A DNA stretch of 48,212 bases from Gemmataceae bacterium (GCA_022842245.1 JALHPZ010000040.1:1-48212); one strand, 5' to 3'. Numbered from the stretch's first letter, positions 34,098 through 44,500 are shown. Notes: generated by a model from the letters alone, not told the origin. Translations and numbers: made by a program.

Positions 34098-35318
34098 ATG
34101 CCCCGCTCCCGCGCCAAAGAGCGTCCCTTGCTCGTGGAATCCCTTGAATGTCGATGGATGCCGTCGGTCACCGTCGGCGGCTACGTCTATTCCGATGCCA
34201 ATTCGAATGGCGTCTTCGAAACCGACGAATCGCCCATTGCCGGCGTCCGAATCAATCTCGTTCCGCATGGCGAAGGAGACGTTCAGACCACCGTCACCGA
34301 TGCCGACGGACGTTACGAGTTCCACACGACCACCGGGCACTACACCATCGTCGAAGAGCAACCCGACGGCTACCACGACGGTCTGGAATCCAGCGAAGGC
34401 GTCGTGATTCCCGGTTCGAACAATCACACCGATTCGATTTCGATCAATGTCGTCGGCGGCGTCGACTCGTTGAACAACAATTTCGGCGAATACCTGATGC
34501 CCGACTGCCACGGGTCGATCGCGGGCCGCGTCTACGTCGATAAGAACACGAACGGTATCTTCGATGACGGCGACCTGCCGCTCAAGGATGTCGTCCTCGC
34601 GCTGCTCGGCGAGAACGGCTACGAAATCACCCGCACCGCGACCGACGCCGACGGTCTCTATTCCTTCACCGAAATCGCCGGCGGTTCCTACACGATCCGC
34701 GAGTTCCAACCTGCCGGTTACCTCGATGGGCCCGATCAGGTCGGTACCGTCGATGGCCAGATCAACGGACATCTCGCGATCAACGACGAGATCGCGGATA
34801 TCTGCATGCCCGATTGCGGGATCGGCGTGGGTTACGATTTCCTTGAGTACTGCCCGCCCGTCTCGCCGCCTCCGCCCCCGCCGCCTCCGCCGCCCCCGCC
34901 GGTCGGCAACGAAGGCCTCACGCCGGGTTTCTGGAAGAACAACGCCACGAAGCACGACGCCTCGGCCTGGAACGGCACGGGATACTTCCTCTATCAGACT
35001 CTCGAAGATGTCTTCGATCTGGCCGGCACCCCGTACGCCAGCCTCGGCAACGTCACCCTCGTGCAGGCATTGAGCCTCAACGGCGGCGGAGTGAACGCGC
35101 TGATGCGCCATGCCGTCGCCGCCCTGCTGAATGCAGGACATCCCGAAGTCGATTATCCGTTGACAGAAGCGCAGATCATCCAACAAGTGAACGCGGCACT
35201 GGTCAGCGGAAACGCCGACACCATCGAAAGCCTCAAGAATACTCTCGACGCTTACAACAATTCCGGTGCGGATTTGAATCAGCACGGTGAAGTGAAGGCG
35301 GCCGGCAAAAAGAAGTAA
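34098..35318 (+). CDS. Surface protein with two Cna-B/SdrD-like domains
   Basis: The 406-residue product starts MPRSRAKERPLLVESLECRW, the LE-x-R-type N terminus common to planctomycete exported surface proteins. Two Cna-B/SdrD-like domains follow (about 25-130 and 140-240): YVYSDANSNGVFETDESPI, DADGRYEFHT, RVYVDKNTNGIFDDGDLPL and DADGLYSFTE, with DxDGxYxF calcium/isopeptide-type motifs. A poly-proline linker of 12 residues leads to a C-terminal domain beginning EGLTPGFWKNNATKHDASAW and ending with Gln/Asn-rich helices. ATG 34098 follows GGAGG by 9 bases. The role is probably adhesive or structural on the cell surface; this is inferred. Confidence 0.8.
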   Translation: MPRSRAKERPLLVESLECRWMPSVTVGGYVYSDANSNGVFETDESPIAGVRINLVPHGEGDVQTTVTDADGRYEFHTTTGHYTIVEEQPDGYHDGLESSEGVVIPGSNNHTDSISINVVGGVDSLNNNFGEYLMPDCHGSIAGRVYVDKNTNGIFDDGDLPLKDVVLALLGENGYEITRTATDADGLYSFTEIAGGSYTIREFQPAGYLDGPDQVGTVDGQINGHLAINDEIADICMPDCGIGVGYDFLEYCPPVSPPPPPPPPPPPPVGNEGLTPGFWKNNATKHDASAWNGTGYFLYQTLEDVFDLAGTPYASLGNVTLVQALSLNGGGVNALMRHAVAALLNAGHPEVDYPLTEAQIIQQVNAALVSGNADTIESLKNTLDAYNNSGADLNQHGEVKAAGKKK

Positions 35319-35336
35319 TCGTTGGCGATGGCCTCT

Positions 35337-35372
35337 CGTGACGGCGGCGGGACCATTCCCGCCGCCGTCACG
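35337..35372. terminator. 16-base perfect hairpin overlapping the isochorismatase stop codon
   Basis: The arms 35337-35352 and 35357-35372 pair perfectly around loop CCAT. It begins 19 bases after the surface-protein stop. The stop codon of the convergent hydrolase gene (35368-35370) lies inside the right arm, so it serves both transcripts. Confidence 0.82.
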
Positions 35373-35946
35373 CATTCTCGGAATCGGCGTCGCGCGCGAC
35401 GACGAGTTTGCTGACAGCTTTGAATTGCGGGTGGGCGGCGTCGCCGAGCCACTCGAAGGCGATCGCTTCGACTGTGGAGGGCACGGCGCCGGCGCGTTCG
35501 AGTCGCCGCAGCGCGGTCGCATGGTCCACGGCGTGCCGCGAGGCCAGCGCGTCCACCGGCAGAACCACGTTGAAACCGTTTTCCAGCAGATCGAAGGCGG
35601 TCTGCGCGATGCAAACGTGCGTTTCGATGCCCACGAGGACGACGCTCGGTCGTCCGCCGCGGCGCAGTTCGTCGAGGAACCCCTCCGACCGCGCGCAGCT
35701 GAAGGCCGTTTTGGCCGGCGGGTTCGGGGGGAGCCGCCGCGCGATCTCCCGCGTCGTCGGGCCGAGTCCCTTGGGATACTGTTCGGTCGCGAGCGCCTCG
35801 ATGCCGAGCAGGGTCGCCACGTCCAGGAGAAAACCGACGTTGCGAACGAGCACGGCGGCGTGGGCCATCTTTGCGAGGAGCCGATCCTGAACATCGACCA
35901 CGACCAGCGTGGAGGTCGCTGGCGTCAGGCGGGGGAACGCGGTCAT
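35368..35946 (-). CDS. Isochorismatase-family hydrolase
   Basis: The 192-residue protein has the family triad: Asp18 (LVVVDVQDRL), Lys79 (PPAKTAFSC) and Cys112 (GIETHVCIAQTA). The family includes nicotinamidases, isochorismatases and ureidoacrylate hydrolases; the substrate is not clear, though the size and VGIETHVCI fit the YcaC-like/isochorismatase group. ATG 35946 overlaps the stop of the transglutaminase-like gene by four bases (ATGA), so the two are coupled. Its own stop lies in a perfect hairpin, so it ends the operon. Confidence 0.87.
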   Translation of the reverse strand: MTAFPRLTPATSTLVVVDVQDRLLAKMAHAAVLVRNVGFLLDVATLLGIEALATEQYPKGLGPTTREIARRLPPNPPAKTAFSCARSEGFLDELRRGGRPSVVLVGIETHVCIAQTAFDLLENGFNVVLPVDALASRHAVDHATALRRLERAGAVPSTVEAIAFEWLGDAAHPQFKAVSKLVVARDADSENA

Positions 35947-38324
35947 GGCGGCGACTCCGGCGACGGGAATGCGGCATCGAGGCGATCGAGACGTCGATGC
36001 AGTTCGTCCAGTTCTTCCGACGTCAGCGCCGCGCCGGCATATCGGTAGCGCTCCAGGGCATCGGCGATCTGGCCGGGTACGGGGGCCAGTTCCGTCAGGC
36101 GGGGATTCGCCGCAAGCCAGGCCGCGGCACCGCAGGCAAACTCCGCCGGCGTCTGGCCGCCCTCACCGGGATAACCGCCGCGTGCGAGAATCGCAAGCAG
36201 GCGCGAATACCACGGCACCGGATCGAGTGCCGCTACCGCCGGCGCGACGGCGACCCGGCGCAGCCGGCGGCGGACCAGGACCACGACTATGACGATCGCG
36301 GCCAGCATGGCAAAGGCGACCAGCGCCGGAACGGAATTCCGCGTACCGAACTCCGCGAGATCTTCGACGAGCTGTTTCTGCCGTTCCGGCGTGAGGCCCG
36401 TGATGAACGCGCTGATGAAGCGGCTGCTGCCCGACGCGGTGGCCGACGGGTCCTGCTCGTCACGGGAGGCGGCGGTCGGATCGAGGGTCTCCCAGCGCCA
36501 TTCGCGTAGCGTCGTTCCCGGCACACGCTCGGAAACCAGAACTTCTACCCACGCATGAGCATGGTCCTGGCGCACGAGATACTTGCCGGGGTCGATGGGA
36601 ACGCACCCGCGATAACCGATGACGAACTGCGACGGTATGCCGACGCCGCGGAGCATGAGCGCCAGCCCGGACGCGAATCGCTCGCAGTGGCCCGATTTGG
36701 TGTAAAAGAGGAAATCCTCGATCGGATCGAGGTTGCGGTCGTAGCGGCGGAGGGTGAGGGAATACTCGTATTCGCCGGAGGTGGCGAAATAGCGTTCGAA
36801 GGCCCGCGCGACGGCGAGATGATCCTCGGGGGCGGGCAGGAGTGTGGCCGGGTCGGCGCGGTCCCGGATGCCGGGCGGCAGGGTGCCCTCGCGGATCATT
36901 CGTTCGAGCAGTCGGCGCGATTCGTTCGCGATGCGCGTGGAGGGCAAGTCGAGGAGCGGGTTGCGGGCTTTCGCGGTCGCGGCGACCAAGGCCGGCTCCG
37001 CGTCGTCCAGTCGCCATCGGGACGGGGGCGCGTCGGGATTGGCCCGATGATACTGCCAGTAGTGGCGGATCTTGCCGCGCGGCGTGGAATCGAAATTCGG
37101 AATGCGGAACGCTCCGTTGTTGAGCGTGGTGGCGTACTGGTAGCGGCCCTGGTGCAGGAAAAACAGCGGCGCGGGCTGGCCGGGCCGGTGCTGGATGGGG
37201 TCGGCCATCGGCGAGCCGAACATATCCGGTTCGAGTTCGAATTCGAGCAGGACGGTGTCGGGGCCGTAGTCTTGCGGCGGGACCCGATCGACGGCGGGCC
37301 AGAGCGCGCGGCCGCCCGGCGGCACCGGATACAGGTGGCCCAGACTCGCTGGGTTCCAGACGCCTTTGGTGAAATAGCTGTTGTGGCCGCTGATGCGAAA
37401 GCGCGCATCCTCCGAGATCGTGCCCGGTTCGCCGTCGGGGGTCGTGACGGTGACGGTGAACGCCGGCTTGGGGTTGGGGTGTAACTCGCCGGTGCGGGTC
37501 AGATCGACGGTGGAGCGGCTGATTCCGGTTTCGATGCGCGAGCCGAGGAGTTCCCAGCGCAGGCCATCGGTCCGGGGTGTGAGGAAGAAGAGCGGCGCGG
37601 CGACGAGCGCGGCCGCGACGACCCAACGCAAGGCGCGGACGAAGTGGGAGCGGCCGAGCCGTTCGGAGGGGGTGAATTTCCGCGTGCCGTCGTAGGGTTC
37701 GACGACGGTCGGGCGCGAGCGGGCGACGAAGAACCACGCGGGCAGGTAGGTCTGGGGACTGACGATCGCGCGCAGGCCGCCGACCGGTTCGAACGGCGGC
37801 GGGGGCGGAACATGGCCGGACACGCGCCGGATGTAGAACAACGTCAGGCTCCAGATGCCCACGACGGCGTACGCGGCCATGAGCGCCACGTAGAATCCGT
37901 CGTCGGTCATCGCGCCGCCGACGGCGACCATGCTCAGGCCCAGCCCCTGCAACGCCCACCAATCGCCGACGTGCTTCGGGCGGATCAACTTGGCGGGGAC
38001 CAGCAGCATGATGAGCGCGACGAGGTACGGCAAACCACTCGCCGGCCACGGCAATGTATTCATCAGGCTGTCCGGGTTCCGATAGTGGAACCCCAACCAC
38101 AGGGCCATGAGCAGCGCGATGCCGCCGCCGACGAAATTCGCGTGGAGCAACGAGACGGTGTAGCCGCGTTGATCGAACAGGAACGCCACGATCATCATCG
38201 CGACGACGACCGCGGCGAAGATGGAGACTTCCCGAAGGAAATCCCACTCGGCGTAGCCCGCGCAGGCGCACGCCAGCGCGAGCGCGAGATAGGTGGCGAA
38301 GCGGAACGCGAAGTCGGTCGGCAT
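35943..38324 (-). CDS. Transglutaminase-like membrane protein (TgpA/DUF3488 type)
   Basis: The 793-residue protein has an N-terminal set of about six to seven hydrophobic helices (residues 8-180 and about 226-246). Its large middle region ends in a transglutaminase/protease-like core with Cys547 (SGHCERFASG), His590 (DHAHAWVEV) and Asp615 (WETLDPTA). A further helix near 650-675 and a short C-terminal DUF4129-like segment (about 720-780) follow. This layout matches TgpA-type proteins, often found with MoxR ATPase and DUF58 genes. MoxR and DUF58 are not in the window, although the VWA genes upstream fit that theme. It precedes the isochorismatase gene with an ATGA overlap. Confidence 0.88.
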   Translation of the reverse strand: MPTDFAFRFATYLALALACACAGYAEWDFLREVSIFAAVVVAMMIVAFLFDQRGYTVSLLHANFVGGGIALLMALWLGFHYRNPDSLMNTLPWPASGLPYLVALIMLLVPAKLIRPKHVGDWWALQGLGLSMVAVGGAMTDDGFYVALMAAYAVVGIWSLTLFYIRRVSGHVPPPPPFEPVGGLRAIVSPQTYLPAWFFVARSRPTVVEPYDGTRKFTPSERLGRSHFVRALRWVVAAALVAAPLFFLTPRTDGLRWELLGSRIETGISRSTVDLTRTGELHPNPKPAFTVTVTTPDGEPGTISEDARFRISGHNSYFTKGVWNPASLGHLYPVPPGGRALWPAVDRVPPQDYGPDTVLLEFELEPDMFGSPMADPIQHRPGQPAPLFFLHQGRYQYATTLNNGAFRIPNFDSTPRGKIRHYWQYHRANPDAPPSRWRLDDAEPALVAATAKARNPLLDLPSTRIANESRRLLERMIREGTLPPGIRDRADPATLLPAPEDHLAVARAFERYFATSGEYEYSLTLRRYDRNLDPIEDFLFYTKSGHCERFASGLALMLRGVGIPSQFVIGYRGCVPIDPGKYLVRQDHAHAWVEVLVSERVPGTTLREWRWETLDPTAASRDEQDPSATASGSSRFISAFITGLTPERQKQLVEDLAEFGTRNSVPALVAFAMLAAIVIVVVLVRRRLRRVAVAPAVAALDPVPWYSRLLAILARGGYPGEGGQTPAEFACGAAAWLAANPRLTELAPVPGQIADALERYRYAGAALTSEELDELHRRLDRLDAAFPSPESPP

Positions 38325-38342
38325 GCGGGTTATTCTAGCCGA

Positions 38343-39689
38343 TCAGAGCGCGGGTTTCCGCAGCCGTGCCCAGTATCCGCCGTCGCCCGGCCGGCCGGGA
38401 ATCGCGACCCGCTCGGCCTCGAGCGCCAGCCGGGGCATGCCGCGGCGCACCGCCGCCACGACACCGTGATTTTCGTCCGGCTCGATGCTGCACGTGGAAT
38501 AGACGATCGCGCCGCCCGGCCGCACGCGCTCGATCGCCTGGATCAACAGGCGCGTCTGCAACCGGATCAAATGCTCGAACTCGCGCGGCTGCAAGCGCCA
38601 GCGGACTTCGGGCCGGCGACCCAGCACGCCGGTGTTGCTGCACGGCACGTCGACGAGCGCCGCGTCGAACGGGCCGGTCGGGGGCGGTTCGTTCTCCGCA
38701 AGGAGCACCGTCTCGATGATCGAGACGCCGAGCCGACCCGCGAGCGATTCGACCGTCGCCAGCCGATCCCGCTCGATGTCGCAGGCAACGATTGCGCCGC
38801 GATTGTCCATCAGCTCCGCAAGGTGCGTCGTCTTCCCGCCCGGTGCTGCGCAGAGGTCCAGCACGCGCATCCCCGGCGAGGGGTTCAGCGCCGCCGCGAC
38901 CGCCTGAGCGGATACGTCCTGGATCGCAAAGTCGCCCTCGGCGTAACCCGGCAATTCGCCAACCGGGACGGAGTCGAGAAGCTTCAGCGATTGCGGCCCT
39001 TCGCCCGGTTCCGCATCGATCGTCGCGGCTGCGAGCCGTAGCCGATAGGACTCGCGGTCGGTTTTCCGGGAGTTGGTACGGAGCCAGAGCGGCGGCGGGC
39101 GGTTGAACCAGAAGCCGAGGCGCAGGCATTCGTCCCAGCCGTGGCGATCGAGCCAGCGATCGGCGAGCCAGTGCGGCCAGGAGAACGCGGCGGCGAGGTA
39201 CGCGGCTCCGTCGTTACCGGGGTCGGGCAGCACCGGCCGCGCCAGCCGACGATAACGTTCCTCCACGGGTACGGCATCGGCCGACGGTTCGTCCGCCGGT
39301 TCGTCCAGGACCAGTTCCGACACGCGGCGCAGCACGCCGTTGACGAACCCTTTCGCCTGCGGGCTGTCGACGTGCGCGGCGAGTTCCACCGTCTCATGGA
39401 CGGCCGCGTGCTTCGGGATGTGCGAGAGCAGTGCGAGCTGGTACGCGCCGAGGTGCAAGAGGTCCCACACGCGAGGCTGCACCGCGTGAAAGGGGACGCG
39501 AATGAATGGCTTCACCAGCGCATCCAGTGTCGCCCGCCGGCGCACGCAGCCCATCACGAGTTGCACCGCGAGCCGTCGGTCCGCCGGCGACAGATCGCCC
39601 GCCAACTCGTCGATGACTTCGGAGGCATATCGCTTGCGGACCCGCGCAAGGTGCAAGGCATCGACGGCGACGAGGCGGGCGGGAGTCAT
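38343..39689 (-). CDS. rsmB: 16S rRNA (cytosine-967-C5)-methyltransferase RsmB
   Basis: The 448-residue enzyme has an N-terminal NusB-like helical domain (about 1-140) and a RsmB-type SAM domain. Motifs: SAM site VLDLCAAPGGKTTHLAEL (276-293), motif IV DVPCSNTGVLGRRPEVRW with Cys350, and motif VI YSTCSIEPDEN with catalytic Cys400. The two cysteines are those of 5-methylcytosine RNA methyltransferases. The N-terminal NusB-like part distinguishes RsmB from RsmF. It lies between the cyclase-fold gene (54-base gap) and the transglutaminase-like gene (18-base gap). ATG 39689. Confidence 0.93.
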   Translation of the reverse strand: MTPARLVAVDALHLARVRKRYASEVIDELAGDLSPADRRLAVQLVMGCVRRRATLDALVKPFIRVPFHAVQPRVWDLLHLGAYQLALLSHIPKHAAVHETVELAAHVDSPQAKGFVNGVLRRVSELVLDEPADEPSADAVPVEERYRRLARPVLPDPGNDGAAYLAAAFSWPHWLADRWLDRHGWDECLRLGFWFNRPPPLWLRTNSRKTDRESYRLRLAAATIDAEPGEGPQSLKLLDSVPVGELPGYAEGDFAIQDVSAQAVAAALNPSPGMRVLDLCAAPGGKTTHLAELMDNRGAIVACDIERDRLATVESLAGRLGVSIIETVLLAENEPPPTGPFDAALVDVPCSNTGVLGRRPEVRWRLQPREFEHLIRLQTRLLIQAIERVRPGGAIVYSTCSIEPDENHGVVAAVRRGMPRLALEAERVAIPGRPGDGGYWARLRKPAL

Positions 39690-39743
39690 GAGATTACGGT
39701 ATCGAATTCATCGGACGGGACTGGCGGCGCGAACCCCGGCGAT

Positions 39744-40835
39744 TCACTTCTGGAGGATCGGCAGGTAGTTGTTGGGGAGCTGCAGGATGATGCACGCCAT
39801 GGCGGTGGCGTAGGACGGGCCGTGGTTCGGGTCCTGCCAGTTGTTGGCGTTCCCCTGGCGGAGGCGGTTCAGGAGTTCGTCGCGGATGGCGGGGAACCAT
39901 TCGGTCCACCAGGCGCCGCCGGCGGTCCACATGGCGAGGGCGGCGTAGTAATGGGCGTACCAGAAGTAGCGTTCGGTGAAGAAGTCGCGGGCGCCGCGGC
40001 CATTGGGGATGAATCGGACGAGGTATTTGAGTCCGCGGTCGATGGCGTCGCCCTCGTAGATGCCGGCGGAAAAGAGACCGACGACGGCCGCGGCGGAGCG
40101 GGCGAAGGCGGAGCCGAGCTGGGTCTGGTCGCGGATGTAGCAGAATCCGCCGTCGGGGAGCTGGCAGGCCTTGATGTAGGCGACGGCGGCGTCGACGGTG
40201 GACTTGGGCACGAACAGTCCGGCGTTGCGCGCGGCGCGCAGGGCCATGAGCTGCGCGACGGTGACGGAAACGTCGGCCTCGCTGGGCTTCGGATCGTAGC
40301 GCCAGCCGCCGTGCTTGTTCTGGGAATCGATGACGAGGCGGATGGCTTTCTCGAAGGCCTCGCGGAGGCGCTTGAGGCGGAGCGGGTCCGGGAGGGTGCC
40401 GTAGACTTCGGCGAGGAAGAGGGCGGCGAAGCCGTGTTGGTACATGCCGCCGCCGTGACCGAAGGCGGTCTCGCCGGAATTGAGGTAGCCGACGGGCGTG
40501 TTCGCGAGTCCGCGATTGACCAGGTAGTCCATGGCGCGGCTGACGGTGCGGCCGTACTGGCCGCGGCCGGGGTGGTGGCCGCCGGACATCAGCGCGAGGG
40601 CGGCGAGTCCGGTGATGGCGGCGTTCGCGCCGCTGCCATCGCCGAAGGACCCGTCGTTCGACTGGGCGCGGGCGAGGAACGCGAGGCCGCGATCGATCGC
40701 CGCCTGCGCGTCGCTCGTGACGAACTCCGACGGAGCGGCGTCCTGCGCGTGGCCGGAGAGGATTGCGGCACCGCCCGCCGCGCCCAGGAGCGCGACCCGC
40801 GCAAAGCGACGCCGGGGAATTCGCGGGTCGGTCAT
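39744..40835 (-). CDS. Prenyltransferase/squalene-cyclase-fold repeat protein
   Basis: The 363-residue product has a Tat-like N terminus (PRRRFARVALLGAAGGAAI) and repeats of the terpenoid cyclase/prenyltransferase alpha-alpha barrel, such as FLARAQSNDGSFGDG, ITGLAALALMSGG, QNKHGGWRYDPKP and IKACQLPDGGFCYI. Lacking an obvious DXDD cyclase motif, it is probably a non-cyclase of this fold, as in many planctomycetes. ATG 40835 overlaps the previous stop (ATGA). It belongs to the VWA/DUF4175 group; its role is unknown. Confidence 0.85.
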   Translation of the reverse strand: MTDPRIPRRRFARVALLGAAGGAAILSGHAQDAAPSEFVTSDAQAAIDRGLAFLARAQSNDGSFGDGSGANAAITGLAALALMSGGHHPGRGQYGRTVSRAMDYLVNRGLANTPVGYLNSGETAFGHGGGMYQHGFAALFLAEVYGTLPDPLRLKRLREAFEKAIRLVIDSQNKHGGWRYDPKPSEADVSVTVAQLMALRAARNAGLFVPKSTVDAAVAYIKACQLPDGGFCYIRDQTQLGSAFARSAAAVVGLFSAGIYEGDAIDRGLKYLVRFIPNGRGARDFFTERYFWYAHYYAALAMWTAGGAWWTEWFPAIRDELLNRLRQGNANNWQDPNHGPSYATAMACIILQLPNNYLPILQK

Positions 40836-41578
40836 TTCTTGCCCTTCTTCTCCTTCTCGGCGAGCGTCGAGAAATAATCGGGGAGAAGATCCTTGTACCG
40901 GGAGTTGTACTGCTCGCGGAAGAACTGCATCATGCGCTGGCGCGGAACTTCCGGCAGGTGGCCCCAGAAATCCTTGGCGATCGTCTCGGCCAGCGGCAAC
41001 GTCGGCGTCGCCGCGCCACCGGTTCCGGCCGAGTTGCCGCCCTTCTCCTCGGGCTTCGCGCCCATCGGCATCGGCTGCTGCCCGCCCATCGGCATCGGGT
41101 TCGAACCCATCGGCATTGGTTGCTGCCCGCCCATCGGCGGCGGCATCGGCTGCCGCTGGCCGCTGCCGCTCCGGCGCTTCCCGCCCATCGGCGGCGGTTG
41201 TTGGCCGCCCATCGGTTTCGATTGCCCCCCGCCCCCACCGGACGGCGGCGGAGGCGATTGCGACGAATCGTTCGACATCGGCGGCGGTGGCTGGTTTTGG
41301 AGAAGGTCGATCAGCTTGTCCAGAGCGCGCTTCAAGGTTTGCTGGTCCTTGAGCGTGGCGTCGCCGGTGTCGCGGTCGCCGAGTTTGTCCGTCGCGGACT
41401 TCGCCGTCTTGCCGATGCGGTCCGCGAGCTTGGCCACGTCGTCCGATTCGCCGGGCGCGTCCGGCTTCGCCTCCGCCGGCGCGGGAACGACGATGATCGG
41501 CGGAATCGGCGGCACGACGGCCCACGCCGGCGCGGCGAACGTTCCCACGCAAAATCCAGCCAGCAGGCGGCGAATCAT
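40832..41578 (-). CDS. Secreted MPMG-repeat protein, 248 residues
   Basis: The product begins with a signal peptide (MIRRLLAGFCVGTFAAPAWA). Residues 40-90 form a helix (KLADRIGKTAKSATDKLGD). A low-complexity region (about 110-185) carries repeats of MGGQQPMPMG and MGSNPMPMG. The C-terminal segment (LAETIAKDFWGHLPEVPRQ, MMQFFREQYNSRYKDLLPDY) is the kind seen in planctomycete proteins beside VWA genes. It overlaps both neighbours by ATGA. Its MPMG repeats resemble those at the C terminus of the preceding large protein. No enzymatic motif. Confidence 0.8.
   Translation of the reverse strand: MIRRLLAGFCVGTFAAPAWAVVPPIPPIIVVPAPAEAKPDAPGESDDVAKLADRIGKTAKSATDKLGDRDTGDATLKDQQTLKRALDKLIDLLQNQPPPPMSNDSSQSPPPPSGGGGGQSKPMGGQQPPPMGGKRRSGSGQRQPMPPPMGGQQPMPMGSNPMPMGGQQPMPMGAKPEEKGGNSAGTGGAATPTLPLAETIAKDFWGHLPEVPRQRMMQFFREQYNSRYKDLLPDYFSTLAEKEKKGKK
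41061..41215 (-). repeat. Low-complexity repeats coding for PMPMG
   Basis: Copies of CCCATCGG with CATCGGCTGCTGCCCG spacing occur at irregular 21-27-base steps, e.g. 41061, 41085, 41106 and 41131, giving repeated Met-Pro-Met-Gly. The units are imperfect and mutate in frame. Confidence 0.75.
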
Positions 41579-44500
41579 GGCATCATTCCTCCGGCCATTT
41601 CCTGGAGCGCGGGCAGAAGGTCGTCCAGCAGGGCCGCGATCGCCTTCTGTGCGTCCTCGATCTCCTTCAGTTCGTCCTTGTCGTCGTCGCTGAGCGCGTC
41701 GCGGTCCGGGTGGTCCTTGGCGAACGCGGCGGTGCGTTCGTTCACTTCCTTCTGCCAGTCTCGCAGGGCCTTCAACTGCGCCAGCGGCGGCGCGCCGGGG
41801 GCATTGCCCATGCCTCCGCCCTCCATCGGCATCGGCATGGGCATCGGCTGACCCGCCCCGCCCATCGGCATCGGCCGCTTCTTCTTCGGATCGTCCTGGA
41901 GCGAATTCACAATCTGTTCCAGTCGTCGCAGCGCCGTGCGCATCGGGCGGCGGGCGGTCTCGTCCGCGGCGGCCTCGGATTCGGCGTCGAACGCGCTCGG
42001 GTCGGCGAGCACGATGTCGGCCTTACGCTCCGCGATGCGCTCCGCCGCACGCGCCATCTGGTCCGCCGCCTGCCGCAGCATGGCGTCGAACACCTTCAAC
42101 TCCTTGGTCTTGTCGTCGGCGAATGCGCGGATCTCCTTCGCGAGCGCCTTCTGGCGCTCGCCGAGCGACGCGAGGCTGGCCTGCAACGGGCGCTCCCACT
42201 TCTTCGCCTTGGCGGCGGCTTCCGTCAGCCGTTCGGACTCCGCGACGGCGGCGCGCTGCTTCTCGAGGAAGGTCTTGAACTGGCCGGCGAATTGCTCGGC
42301 CTGCTCCCGCTCGAGCTGCCGCTCTTCCTTCGGCCGGTCCTTGTCGAGCTGGTCCTTCGCTTGTTCGAGTCGCTCGAGGGCTTCGTCCGGCTTGGCCTTC
42401 GGGTCGCGGCCCTCGGCCAGTTCGTCCCGCGCCTGCTCCATACGCTCGGCGGCGCGGCGCAGCTGTTCGGCCGCGTCGCTCGAACCCTCCCGATCGACCT
42501 TGCGCGAGAGCTGCTCCGTCTCGCGGCGGAGCGTCTCCTGTTCGTCCCCGAGATTGCGCAGCGCCTCGGCGCGTTCGTTCGCGTCGGGAATGTCGTTGGC
42601 CTTCGCGACCTTCTTCGCGAGTTCGTCCTGCCGGTCGGCGAACTGGTCGACTCGATCGGCGGCGTCCTTGCGCTTCTTGGCGAGTTCGTCGACGTCGTCG
42701 CGCCGTTCGGCGAGGTCGGCGGTCATGCGTTCGAGGCGTTCGATCGCCTTCGACACGCCAGCCTGGGCTTCGCCAGACCGGTTCTTGCGCTGGGCCTCGG
42801 CGGCGGCGCGGAGATCGTCGGCGACCGCCTGCCGTCCGGCGTCCTTCATCGCCCGTTCGAGCGCGTCGGCTTCGGCTTTCGCCTTCACGGCGGCGTCGGC
42901 GAGCGCGGCGGTCTCGGCCTTCGCGGCGGCGCCTTTCGCCTCCGCCGCGGACCGCTCCGCCGAACCGGCGGGGGCGGCCTGAGCGTCGGCATCGGCCTGC
43001 TTCGCCTCCGCCGCCTTCGCGTTCGCCGCCGCGGACGCCTTCGCCGCGTCGGCGCGGCGCTGCTCCGCCACCCGGTCCGCCTTCGAGAGCAACTTGTTCG
43101 CCTGCTCGGCCGCCTTGTCGAACGCCTCGGCTGACTTCTCCAGAGCCGCCCGATCGTTCGCAGGAAGCCGATCGGGCGTCGCCCCCGTGGGCAGTCGATC
43201 GGTGGCGGCCTTGCCCTCGGCGGCGGCACGGGCCGCCTGGTCCTTCAGCTGCCGGGCGTCGCCGCGCACCTCGGCGGACGCCGCCCACTGTTCGAGTTCC
43301 TCGGCCGCGGCCGCGAGCTTCTCGAGCGCGCCGGCCTGCTGCTTCGCCGCCTTCGCAAGCGGGTCGCGCACGCCGGCGGACGGCCGGCCCGGTTCCGCCT
43401 GCGCCGCCGCTTGCGCTTCCGCGAGCTTTGGTTCGATTTCCGCGAAATGTCTGTCTTCGACCTCTGCGAGCAATCGCGCGACGGCATCGGCACGGCGCGC
43501 CGCCGGCGCGTCCTTCAACCCGTTGGCGCGGGCGATCTCGCGCAGCTTCTCGACCTTCGCGCGCGGTCCGTCGGCCGGGTCGGACACCTGGCCACGTACG
43601 ATGCGCTGCTCCTGCTCGGCGCGACCGAGTTGCACGCGGCCTTCGTTCGAAAGCCGATCGTCGGGCGTTGCGGCCGCGCGGGCGGCGGCGGTCCGCGCGG
43701 CCGCGGCCTTCTGCTGCGCGGTCGCGCGCTCGATCTCCGGTCGAAGCAACGCGAGTTCCTTCTGCAGGTGCGCCGTGAGTCCGTCGGCCGACAGCACGCG
43801 CAGGACGACCTCGGGGCTGACCCCCGGCGGCTTCGCGAGCGTGTAGTCGTCCCAGTCGTCGGCCGCACCGCGCAGGGTGATCGTGTCGCCGTCCGCGGGC
43901 AAGGTGCCATCGGGTTTGCGGAACGACGATAGCGGCAGTGCGCGGATCGATTCCAGCTCGTGCGGTCGCTGGCGGCGGTGCCCGCCGAGCGCGCCGGCGA
44001 CGGCGGGCAGTGCGGTTTCCGCCGCGCCGGCGTCGGCGAGCGGGAGTCGCGTGAACGGTCCGTCGTTCACGCGGTATTCCAGCCACATCGAGCGAAGTGC
44101 GAACGTGCGGTCGTCGGCACGGACGCGCACGGGAACCACGGCCGACGGCACCAGCAACAACGGATCAAGCGCCGGCGACGGCCGAAGGAGCGCGACGACC
44201 GGCCGGGGGTCCGGGAAGGTCTGGAGGTCCAGCTTCTGCGTGCCGACCAGGCCGGCTTCGTCCGCGAACCGCAGCGTATACAGCCCGGCGATCGGGATTT
44301 CGAATTCGACGGCCAGACGGGTCCGTTCGGAACCTTCGACGCGCACGGGGATCTCCTCGCCGAACGATCCGGCGAGCGCGGGCGAGGCGGCGGCGGCGAA
44401 CGGATCCGGCGAAGCCAGCGCGGCGGCGGCAACGGCGTGCGCCAGCGCGGCGCGATCGCCCTCGAAGCGGATCGACGCGGCCACGATGGGCCGGTCGACC

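Noticed and set aside
40836..41552. N-terminal extension of the cyclase-fold gene
   Set aside because: The extension is out of frame with the MPMG-repeat gene and lacks a plausible leader; ATG 40835 gives a Tat-like signal.
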